DNA of 64,000 nucleotides from Fomes fomentarius (taxonomy: Eukaryota; Basidiomycota; Agaricomycetes; Polyporales; Polyporaceae), in assembly GCA_022606135.1 (NCBI GenBank), contig JABYQN010000006.1, forward strand, positions 1,116,001 to 1,180,000, written 5' to 3'. Within the stretch, counting starts at the first letter, position 1; every line of letters begins with the position of its first letter. Below are positions 10,427-19,913 of the stretch, in pieces. The notes beneath the pieces were generated by a model. It was not told where the DNA came from. It worked only from the letters and a program-made list of their open reading frames with translations, and did not search any database. Both the position numbers and the translations under genes were made by a program.

Positions 10427-11605
10427 CTAGGTGGTGGTCTGAGGGAAGGGATGCTCTTGGAGGTGCTTCTGGGCCATCCTCGCCTTTGCGGCGGCCGGCG
10501 ACAGCAGCGTACGTTTAACCAGACCAACGAGCCCTTGTACCGGGTTCGCGGTGTTCGCGGTGTCATTGGGGTTGGGGATGATCTCAGTCGCCTCGTACGT
10601 GAGTCGTCTACAGTGCGCAGAGGACGCGTCATAGTCAATCTCTTCACTCGAATGGGAGGGAAGGAGAAAAGCACTTACGCGGTGACGGTCCTCACCCCGT
10701 TCATCATCGCTTGGAAAGCGAGCCGCCTTTGCCAAAGGCTGTACGTCTTGTCCTCTTTCGCCCGGAGGAGGTCTTCAAGCGCCTTGATGGTTTCGGGCAA
10801 CTGGAGCGGGCTAACGGAGACCTACAACGCAGAAGGTGAACGGTGGTCTCTGGAAGACGTATCTCTGAAACGTACTATAATCTTCCTGTCCAAAAATATG
10901 TTGCCGTCCATCTTGAGTGCCGCAAAGGCGGCGGTCGTAGACCAAAATTCCACGGTAGCGTAGTGGGTACCTTCATAAGGCTTGCCGTACCGGGGCTTCG
11001 GCAGGTTTGCGGTGGGGACCGCCACTCCGTCACTCACTCGGATGATGATCTGACGAATTTTCCCGCAAACCTGGAACTTCTCCCTCAGCTGCTCCTCGCT
11101 GACGATGGCGTTCAGCTAAGACGATGGTCAGCGAATTATCAGAGCTGCCTAAACCTAACCATCGGCTCGATAATGAACTCACGTTGCCAACGAAGACACG
11201 GCGAAATTCGCGGATGTTATCCATCTTGCTTTTGACCTCGCCCATCTGGGCCTTCTTCTGGGCCACGCGGACTGCCTCACTCTTGGAGCTGGCGAACTTG
11301 AACGAGCTGCTGGCATGAGCGCGAAGCTTGCCCTTGCCCTTGTCCTTGCGGGGGTAAGTGGCGGCTGGTGGGATAGTGGTCGAAGGCGGGATAGAGGATG
11401 TGGCTGCTTGCTTAGGCTGGAACTGGGCGATGCTCGGCATCCTGGAAGGCGGGGCAGCCTGGGGGTGGTCAGGACCAGAGCCTAGTGGTCGACATCCTGA
11501 ACGACGGTGGCTACTCACAGAGCTAGTCCCCTTGATAGTAGTGGTGCTCGCAAAAGATCCACTCGAAGAGATAGTAGAAGCAGAGGGGCAGCGGAAACGA
11601 GCCAT
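10427..11605 (-). CDS. Single-RRM RNA-binding protein, function unknown
   Basis: The protein has a low-complexity Ser/Pro/Thr/Gln-rich N-terminus of roughly 140 residues, then one RNA recognition motif. RNP2 is RVFVGN (the exon then splices to LNAIVSEEQL) and RNP1 is the block around THYATVEF. The loop between beta2 and beta3 is long and proline-rich. After the RRM come SVSPLQLPETIKALEDLL, a basic helix, and a tail ending HPFPQTTT. At least three introns are visible: one beginning after VFVGN (about 60 bp), one after KII with a GTACGT donor, and one near 10690. The start is the first ATG of the long opening exon. I cannot assign it to a named RNA-binding family. The gene is read toward the 3' flank of nothing else and is divergent from FMC1 by 0.8 kb. 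Confidence 0.7.
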
Positions 11606-12413
11606 GTTGAGAGAAGGTGCAAGAGGTTTTAACGGTGCGGACGATGGGAAGCGCGTTTTCCGGGTTGTCGAAGCTCTTGCGTGGCCTTAGGCGGTGGCCT
11701 TGAGTACGGAGATTTTGAGAAAAGTTGAAATCAGGGCTGGGTTTTTATACGGTTCGCCAAAGGCGGCGCTTTGGTCACGGCAAACCGACCCCGGTCGGGC
11801 GACGCATTGACCTGGATGGACCCCAAACGTGACTTTCAAAGACCGCGACCTGTGGACAATGGCGCCAGTTTGGTCCGCATTCCATTCGCGGCGGACAAAA
11901 CGAAAGGGTGAGACCCACGTGATAGGGAGTCGCGTCTCAGAGGCGAGCGGCTCACTTGCGGTCTCGACGGTTGGTAAACAATGAGTAGTTTCATGGGATG
12001 CTATCTGAAAGGTGATTACAACCCAGCCTTGTACCCACCAACGCAGCTGGTCAGTGGTCAGCACTGTCTCATACGGTAACTAGACGCTGACTCAGTTAGA
12101 AGGTTCCACAGATCGCCGGCGATATACGGGACAGGTGTCACCCCCGTAATCTTCAGTTTTGACGCATATATCCACTTTCTATTTACTTTACAATGATTTG
12201 AGATTCATTCCGACACCGTTGCATACAACGACTCACCTTCAAGTTGGGGCGGCGCGCGTGACAACGCGTGTGACCGCCATCCGTCACGATCATGAAACTG
12301 TTACGTGTGACACCGCTCGGCCCGCCGGGTCGGGATCCTCACCTTGCTGTACCATCCTTCCTTCCTGCTTCCAGAACACCATTCGACTTAGGTCCCGATA
12401 TCTTGACCGCGCC
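11606..12413. other. Divergent intergenic region between RRM gene and FMC1
   Basis: An 0.8 kb region without a convincing gene. Its most notable content is a cluster of GTGAC/GTCAC sites at 12258-12311, about 100-155 bp upstream of the FMC1 start codon. The rest shows nothing I can name. Confidence 0.5.
12258..12311. promoter_or_regulatory. Cluster of GTGAC/GTCAC motifs upstream of FMC1
   Basis: Four copies of GTGAC or its complement occur in 54 bp (12258, 12270, 12283 and 12307). One of them is CGTCAC, an ATF/CREB-type half site. The clustering near a start codon suggests binding sites; the factor is not known. Confidence 0.35.
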
Positions 12414-12857
12414 ATGGCGACAAAACCGGCAGCAGCATATCGTGCTATTGTGAAGGAGGTCAATAGGGCGGTGAGCACGAACTTGTTGGCGTCCAAGAAG
12501 CTGCCTGCTGACCGTATTCGCGTACTTACTGCCAGTCAATACATCCCCGCGCAACGCGGCCAAAAACCGTGTCGCAACACATCCGCGCTGTCTTTGAGCA
12601 GTCGAGGGAATGCCCAAACGAGGAGCGCTTCTATCACGACATGGTCAACGTGGCGACGTTCATGAGCTCGCAAAGGATGCATAAGGTGCGTGTATCGCGA
12701 TAGACTTCCTGCCCCAACCCAGTATATACATACCTTGGCCTGGCAGACCCTTTTGGAGCGATACAACCCTTTGCTTGGTCTATCTACGGAAGAACACATT
12801 AAGAAGACAGCGCATCGGGTTGGTCTCGATATGCCTCTCGGACCAAAAGACCAGTGA
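12414..12857 (+). CDS. FMC1: FMC1-like mitochondrial ATP synthase assembly factor (LYR-type)
   Basis: Small matrix protein of the LYR-like superfamily; yeast Fmc1 works with Atp12 in assembly of the F1 part of ATP synthase. Three exons, 12414-12470, 12536-12685 and 12747-12857, give about 105 residues. Features are an N-terminal AYRAIVKEVNRA helix in the LYR position, TVSQHIRAVFEQ, the block FYHDMVNVATFMSSQRMHK, and the family C-terminus LLERYNPL followed by KTAHRVGLDMPLGPKDQ. Without the first intron (12471-12535, GTGAGC to CCAG) the gene looks frameshifted; with it the frame is clean. Identification rests on overall layout and the C-terminal VGL..P motif. A related LYR protein cannot be fully excluded. 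Confidence 0.78.
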
Positions 12858-13059
12858 TTGTTCATGCGTACCATTTTGGTCTTCGCAATTGTATCCACCG
12901 GCCGTCATCACCATTGCATATCGCGCACAGCACACGACTACTCAAAGTCGAAAGAAGTACATTTTTGTGCCACGAGATAGTATACAGGGAGTGCGTCATG
13001 CTTGGGAGCAGCGACAGGGTGCAAAGACGAGTCCGTAGCCGCGGGAATGCTTGCCAGTG

Positions 13060-13536
13060 TCAGTCTGTTGCCTCCCTGTAAATACGGCGATGCATGTCAG
13101 CAACGATGGACGCGAGAGTACAAGGATGAAAACTTATGATATATAGAACATTGTTACACCTGAGCAGACCACTTTCTGTCAGAATTGGATACAGATACAA
13201 GGCAGTGGTTCGCACCTGATGAACACCTCGCCCAACGCGCCGTTCGACTTTCCATCCTGGAACTCCTCCGTGTTGGCGAGCTGAACGACATCGCGATAAG
13301 ACCTGTTGTGTATGAACTGAGCGACGAGGCACGCACTTGAAGGTTCATGTACCCATCGGTACTGACGAGGAAGCCCTTATACTCGAGTCCCCACTTGAGG
13401 CGTACGTATACGGGCTTGCCTGTAAGCTCCTGCATGAAAGGCTTCGGGTTGACGGGGTTGACCTGCGCACAACAGCCATTCACATCAGCATCCTCGAGAT
13501 CGCGAAGGAATCGATAGGGATGCGTACGGTAGACAT
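13060..13536 (-). CDS. SMX3: Small nuclear ribonucleoprotein SmF
   Basis: Core Sm ring subunit of spliceosomal U1, U2, U4 and U5 snRNPs. Four exons: 13528-13536 (only nine bases, encoding MST), 13337-13462, 13216-13280 and a last one beginning at 13159. Exon 2 reads [20 protein letters not shown] and the Sm1 motif [19 protein letters not shown]. Exon 3 continues [20 protein letters not shown], and the Sm2 motif IRCNNVLYI spans exons 3 and 4. The end is REATD, reached through a further short intron with a GTTTTC donor whose length is a multiple of three, so the exact C-terminus is less sure. The match to SmF is near perfect. It is divergent from NC2-beta by 239 bp. Confidence 0.94.
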
Positions 13537-13775
13537 GGTGGCTGTAGGGGGTCACAAGCGAGAATCGAGGACAGAGGACACGTGCGGAGTCGTAAAATGA
13601 TCGCGGACGCTGTCCGGAATCGGTGAACAGAACAGACTCGGATCGACGCGCGCATATAAGAGCCTTGTAGCGCTCCTCGCATGGCCCTCTCCGCCTCCGC
13701 CCCGCACCCTTCTCCCACTCGCTCACTCGCCCTCGCTCTGCTCACCGCTCGACCCTACACACAGAAGATACAACC

Positions 13776-14475
13776 ATGTCCGACCATGAGACAGGAGGGA
13801 TGCCCTCGGATGAGGACTTGTCCCTCCCGAAGGCAACTGTGACAAAAATGATCGCAGGTGCGTGTGCCGCTGCGTCGTGATTCAGTTCGTCCGCCCGATC
13901 GTCGCACAACCTAACTCTCCTCTCGCCTCGCGCAGAACTGCTCCCAAATGACATTACGTGCGCGAAGGAGACGCGGGACTTGGTCATCGAGTGCTGTGTA
14001 GGTGAAGTGGACGTTCGCTCTCCTCGCGTCACTGGGCGGATGCTGACGCGCCTCTCGCGGCGCTCGGGCAGAGTTTATACACCTGATATCGTCCGAGGCG
14101 AACGAGATATGCGAACAAGAGTCAAAGAAGACGATTGCGCCTGAACACATCATTTCCGCGCTGAAGGTACGTCGTATATGTGGACGCGCTAATTGTGTGC
14201 AGTCCCCTTCTCATGCCTCCGCGTCTTGCAGCGCCTTGGCTTCGAGTCCTTCACAGCAGAAGTCGAGAGTGTACTGAAGGATCACAAGCAGCAGCAAAAG
14301 GTGCGTGGCGAAATTTCTGCTCTTTGTGAGGCTTCCTTACCCTCGGATCAAGGATCGGGAGAAGAAGGTGTCAAAGCTCGAGTCGTCTGGACTGACAGAG
14401 GCAGAATTGCTGGCTCAACAAGAAGCTCTATTTGCTCAAAGTCGTGAAAAGTTCCGCACGACGACCCAACAATGA
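13776..14475 (+). CDS. NCB2: Negative cofactor 2 beta subunit (Dr1), histone-fold TBP regulator
   Basis: Forms a histone-fold dimer with NC2-alpha that binds TBP on DNA and controls preinitiation complex formation. Five exons were read: 13776-13857, 13936-14001, 14072-14166, 14232-14300 and 14353-14475. The conserved core is DLSLPKATVTKMIAELLP, then NDITCAKETRDLVIECCVEF, IHLISSEANEICEQESKKT and IAPEHIISALKRLGF, which is typical Dr1. The C-terminus is a Lys/Glu/Gln-rich helix ending FRTTTQQ. The length of about 144 residues fits fungal Ncb2. Confidence 0.95.
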
Positions 14476-14701
14476 TCTGCATGACTCCACGACCCTCTCA
14501 CTACGGCTCCCATCCCTCTCCCTTTGTTGCCGCGCAATTGCTGGCAAGGACGGGGCGACTGCGTGTCCCTCTCTTGATCCACGACCCACGATTTCATACT
14601 GGTGTGGGATATAGGACGATTGCGCTTACATTCGTGTATTATCACCGCAAGAAGTTACGACTACCACCCTTTGACACTGTCTGTAATTTGCCCTGATTTA
14701 T

Positions 14702-16160
14702 TCACTTTGTACTTTTCTCTGCTAGACGATCTTGTAACGATTGCAGCCTGCGATGAGGCGGGTCGCCGTTCCATAGTTCGACCAGTCGACCGTCTTGATT
14801 TCGCTTCTGCGTGAGACGGGGCAGACCTTCCTGTTCAATGGTGTATGACGCGGACACTGTGGCGTACAGAGTGGCTGGTGCATGTGTGAATGAGAAACTG
14901 CCTGCAGAACGGATTGATATCCTGTTGTCCCGGTAACATACCTTGACGCACGTCACCACTACTCAGAACGAGGCCAGCGCCGAGTCCGCCCAAGAAGCTG
15001 TTCCCTGCACCTGTAGTCCCGTTAGTTTCGCGCTAGCGGTTCGCAACGCGCAGACTCGCATCACATGGCTACGAGGGGGTTGGATGCGTACCTGTCACAT
15101 CGACCACTTTCTCCGGGTTGTCCTTGCTACTCCAAAATGCGTTGACCCACACGTGAGGGCGTCCCCTAGATGCGACGCAGGCTCCCATTGCACCACTACG
15201 AATGACCACAGAGCCAGTCCCGTCTGGTCCGACGCCCATGTCGAGGAAACGACCACATGCTTCCTCGACGAGCTCCCTCGTCGGCTCCTTGGGCATCGAA
15301 AGAAGGGACAGTGCCTCTTCAGCATTTGGACTAATGTGTATATCAGTTTAGGTAGACGACAGGTGTCACAGCGGACTTGCCTGAGAACAGAGATGTCTGG
15401 GAGCACCTTCAGCAGAGCAGGAAGCTCCTCAGGTACACAGCGATCCTAGCTTTTCTTCGTATCAGCATGGCTGCACAACGGCGGTGAACATCGGGAGACG
15501 TACGGGTATGGGCTCGTATACTGTGGTGGGATGCCATTCCCCATCTTCCTTGACTTCTGACATTATGGCCGCAGCGCGAGATGGAGAACAGATGAAATGG
15601 ATGATCTTCGGTCGGGACAGTTTGGTGTTGGACAAGTCGCGTGGAGTAATGCGGAGTCTTGGGGTGAGGTACTCGAATCTGTTAAATATTGTCGATCTTC
15701 CTAGGTGCCATAGGACCGCAGAGGAGGCAGGGCTATGCGTACCCTCGATGTTCCCCTCTGTATATGTTCACCGCTCGAGTTGTGCCGCGACTAGCGTCGT
15801 CCCTGTAGAGCCACATTTCCGCTCCGTACGCGTCCAGAGCTTGTTGTATGTGTTTGGGAAAGTCATGCCCTCTGTCGATGATCATCCCCACTTTAGAGGG
15901 CGGAAGCCTGTGGGGATTGAGTCTGTGATCGGACCATTGACCAAGGACACGCTCACCACATGCGTGCACCAACGGATGCATAGGTCCCTCCCCCTCCAAT
16001 CTACACTTTTCGGTCATCCATGAGAATATCCAAAACGCGAGATAGTACCTACTTGGGGTGCCATAGTCTTCCCTGTAGGCTTGCCTTCCTCGTCCGCGAA
16101 CGAGAACTCATCGATGATGAACATGCCAATGGAGACGAAGTCTCTGCCGCCGTCAGACAT
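14702..16160 (-). CDS. MAK32: MAK32-like PfkB/ribokinase-fold protein
   Basis: Member of the fungal MAK32 group of the PfkB carbohydrate kinase superfamily. In yeast, MAK32 was named for maintenance of the killer virus; its substrate is not known. The start MSDGGRDFVSIGMFIIDEF matches the group. The glycine signature IGGGGTYASVGARMW is in exon 2, and LPPSKVGMIIDRGHDFP follows. The mid part has SPNAEEALSLL and PEKVVDVTG. The C-terminal signature is GAGNSFLGGLGAGL, where most PfkB kinases have GAGD with Asp as catalytic base. The end is ATVSASYTIEQEGLPRL plus a short charged tail. Several introns, for example one after MAPQ near 16045. The Asn raises doubt about kinase activity; I believe it is shared by the MAK32 group. 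Confidence 0.85.
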
Positions 16161-16402
16161 ATTGCAGCACTCGTCTTCCAGTTTATGCGATGGTGGCCTT
16201 GGACAGAGCAGCAACTTATGAGTTGAGGCAGCGGAGAGTCAAGCCATAGATAAGATAACGCTTGACTGCCGATCGCAACCCCCATACAAGTTCAAAGGTT
16301 TTGTGTCTTTGGACAGTCTCTATATCTTGCAGCTCATCCGAGTCTAGCGATAACACAGGAATCACACACTAGCCTCACGGTTTCTCCCTAACCCGCTCAT
16401 AC

Positions 16403-17482
16403 ATGAAAGTTCGGATCGTGACATTGGATACTACCGCTCTCAGCGAGCTGGACGAGGTAACAGTTCTGTTCAATATATTGATTGACAAGGCCCAATTGAC
16501 ATCTGTGTAGCTCTATCGCAAATCTTTGACGCTTCTTGACAGTGAATCGAGACTGCAGGTCGAGAGATATTACCATCGCATTGATAGCGTCCGTGAGTTT
16601 CAACCATCATAGGTCATACTAGAGACCCATTATACATCTCAATACAGGAGGCTTGATTGGTCGCCTTCTGCCTCGCCTTCTTCTGAAAGAGAGAGGTGTA
16701 TCTAGTCACTCCATGAGGTTTGCAAAGACGTCTGTTGGTAAGCCCTACATTGCAAGTCATGATCAGTCAGTCATCTCGGGACGTTCCATGCTGATCGCCT
16801 CTATCGAGCAGACAACACCCATTGACCCACCAATTGGCTACAACATTACTCATGACAACGGCGTAGTTGGGATGGCTTTCAGCTCTGGGGCCGACCTCTA
16901 CCCAGATCCTCCAGCCTACCGAGTTGGCCTCGACGTCATGCTGCTCCGATTGCCCAAGCGGGACACATTCCCAGGCTTTGTAGATATATTCAGTGAACAG
17001 GTATGGAACAATCATTGACCCTTAAGATGGGAATTTCACTCCGGCTTTGTTGCGTTGCGTAGCTCACTAGCCTCGAGCGCAACATTCTTCTCCCTCCAAC
17101 TTCCGCACCAGCACTATCCGCGCACGAACAATTGCGTCGGTTCTATCTAATATGGACACTGAAAGAGGCATACACGAAGGCTCTAGGTCTTGGGATGGGC
17201 TTTGACTTCAGCCGAATAGAGTACGATGTGCCGAATGATATGGTGCGCATAGACGGGAAAGTTCCCCTAGGGTGGGAGTTTACGCGTTTTGAGTTGCGTC
17301 ACGCACTCAAGGATGAGACGGTGGAGGACTACGTTGGCGTCGTCGCCAGATTTTTGGGCGACGATGCTACTTTTGAATCCAAGGTGTACAACGCTCCTTC
17401 GTCTCCTTCATGGTTACATATCCGTGATGCCACAGATTTCTTGGCAGCTGCCATCAGGGAACTGGAGGTGGTGCATGTATGA
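16403..17482 (+). CDS. Sfp-type 4'-phosphopantetheinyl transferase
   Basis: Activates carrier proteins by adding phosphopantetheine. In fungi the Sfp-type enzyme (NpgA/Lys5 class) serves aminoadipate reductase in lysine synthesis, polyketide synthases and peptide synthetases. Exon 1 begins MKVRIVTLDTTALSELDE, exon 2 starts at 16511 with LYRKSLTLLD, then GLIGRLLPRLLL, GKPYI, YNITHDNGVVGMAF and VGLDVM, the Mg-binding region. After an intron near 17000-17061 the diagnostic WTLKEAYTKALGLGMGFDF follows. The tail ends ELEVVHV. The layout is of the two-lobed Sfp type and unlike the short AcpS gene at the left end, so the window holds both transferase classes. It is divergent from the MAK32-like gene by 242 bp. 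Confidence 0.9.
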
Positions 17483-17751
17483 TTTGTATCTTGGTTTTGT
17501 TCTGGTGTGTCTATAAGATGTAGAACTCAATAGTATCTCATAACGTTCGGCCGCATATGCGGCTAAGGGGAGTGATCTTGACGACCTGCCTAAAGCGGGT
17601 AGGCACAGATCCCGTGTGATGGACTGCGCGTGCCGCGAGCTGAGAGGGCATAAGCTGCTTTAGCACCATCTCTCAGCCGCAATCTCCTACCTCATCTTCC
17701 TCCTCGCCGCCGCCATCTCCAACGCCCTCTTCTCGCATTCGCTCGTTCGCC

Positions 17752-19616
17752 ATGCCTCGCGTGCGCTCTCTTCGGACACAGGCCCTTTCCCCTAAGCGCG
17801 ATATGTCTCCAGGACCGCCGTCGCCGACGTTTACAGAAACTACCAACGCGTCCGTCCTCAATTTTGGTCCCGACGGCCCTGAAAAGATTATCACCCGCGC
17901 GAACCTCAAGGCCAGCATTCAGTCTTACGAAGAAGTGAGACTGCACTCGCGACACCCCTGACTGAGCTGTACTAAAGACGCGCCTTATCACCTAGCTGTT
18001 GAACCGCTTCGCAACATATCGTGCGGCATTGTTGACGATGTCCAGAGCGACGGCAGGTTTTGCGGATGCGATGGAGACATGCTCGGGGTAAATTTCGTTG
18101 CTGTTCTCACACGCATATTCATGCTCATTCCCGGCCAGACTCAAGGGCCCAACTTACGAGTCCGGAACCAGAATGCAGGCTGCCGCGGGTTTGCACCATC
18201 TCATGAGCAATCACTTTCATGTCATGGTGAGTGATCATTGTTTATTCGTTCCCCCGACTTGTCTTGCCAACGCATTGGGCGCAGGCCGAAACCCTTGACA
18301 AGCAATTCGAGAAGCCATTACGCCAACACCTGGAGAATTACCGCACCGTGGTTACAGTGAGCCGCTTACGACGTCATGGGATGCGGCGCTGCTGCTGATA
18401 TAACCCATCCTTCAGGAACGATCGAATGCGTATGAGAAGGCGTTGCGGGAGAAGAGCAAGATCATCCGCCAGACGGAGATGGGGAACATGAAGCAGAAGG
18501 GCCGAAGTGAGTCGCACACCTCAATCTTTCAAAACGTCTTCCAGCGGGGATTAACCTGCACCCAGACCTGCAGACCTTCCGCGAGGCTTTGGCCGTGCTA
18601 CAGAAACAGGTGGACGAGCTGGATGAGCTCAAGGGACGACACTACCAGGAGATTGTTGAGCACGAAGAGGAGGTGTGGGATTTCGTCCAAGGGAAGGTCT
18701 GCCTAGTCGTGCGATCGACGATGGACGTCTTCGACCGACTCACTTCGAAAGCGTACGTCACTAAATTCTCAATCTCCTACAGCCTGGCAGTCCTGTTGAC
18801 CTCTCATCCAGTTCCGACCCTGTTATAGAACCAATGCTCCAGACTATACCCGACCCCTTCGATTCATACGGCCCGCCGCCGTCAGAAAACCAGATTTTCT
18901 CTATTCTTCCCCCACTTTCAGTCATCGCCAACGCTTCTTCGGCACCCAGCCCTCTCACCGCTTCGACACCTGAACTTGAGAGTAGTGATGGACTTCCCTC
19001 AACGAAGAACTCATGGTCAAGCTCAGGCGGCTTCTTCCCTGACACCGCTGCCGCATGGGCGGACGTACCCTCCAGCCCGCCCGCGGGTTCAGGACCTAGC
19101 TCAGGTACCACTTCTCCCGCGCGGTCAATATCGCCCACAACCGTGCCAAAAGCAGTCTCGTCAATCGCTAGCATAAACCGGCGACACTCACACCCGGTAT
19201 CCTCAGCGTCATTCACGCACCAGTCCCGCAAGTCCGAGTCCAAACTGCGCAGTGTCCTTTCTGTCTTGGAAGAGGGCAGCAGTACTCCAAGGTCTCTCCA
19301 GAACGGTGACGCAGATGACGGCCATGCGAGGAGCATGTCTGCAGATTCTGCTGTCAGGGTTCCGTCTACGAACGGCAAGGCACCTGACCTTGGGGACGTG
19401 GACGCCGGTGTTTGGCGCAAGGAACACCTGCCGGACCTCGATATTCCTTCGCATGGTGGTGGCGGCGGCGGCGAGGACACCACCCCGCGCAACACACTTC
19501 GGGCGAGGACACAATCACCACCGATACCCTCGTTTGACGACCCGCCGTTTGCAGAACGCAGTCGCAGCCCCAATTCTGACGACACGGCGACGATTGCTTC
19601 ACCAGTTGCATCGTGA
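17752..19616 (+). CDS. Ivy1-like BAR-domain phospholipid-binding protein
   Basis: The first two-thirds fit the fungal Ivy1/I-BAR-like helical domain: LNFGPDGPEKIITRANLK, ASIQSYEELLNRFATYRAAL, LLTMSRATAGFADAMETCS, LKGPTYESGTRMQAAAGLHH, LMSNHFHVMAETLDKQFEK, PLRQHLENYRTVVTERSNAY and a long charged helix ending near TMDVFDRLTSKA. Yeast Ivy1 binds Vps33, Ypt7 and phosphoinositides at the vacuole; a vacuolar or endosomal role here is inferred from that. The last exon (about 18812-19616) encodes roughly 265 Ser/Pro-rich, probably disordered residues with a Gly run before EDTTPRNTLR. At least six introns were seen. The start is the first ATG after a pyrimidine-rich leader. Confidence 0.78.
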
Positions 19617-19913
19617 TGCTGTTCCACATCCTGTTCACTTTGCCGGGACCTACTGCATGTGTGTTTGCTGCCTCTACAGCGTAGCGGTTTCGCCCCCTTC
19701 ACCCCGAACATATTCTTATCGGCTGGCATTAGATATGTTGGTTACGCTTCGTCTCGTTTCTGTCATAACATTATGCACGACCATTCGATGCTATGTATGT
19801 ATATGCGCGCTATAATCTACAACCTAGTGCAAGCTGCTGCAACTGACTGAGTAGTGGTGTACCATTAGTAGTGGAATGCTGAGTTGCTTCCACGTCGAGG
19901 TAAGGTATGAAAT

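Noticed and set aside
12414..12665. Apparent double frameshift in the FMC1 gene
   Set aside because: A 65 bp GT-AG intron at 12471-12535 removes the mismatch and yields one clean frame, so no indel is needed.
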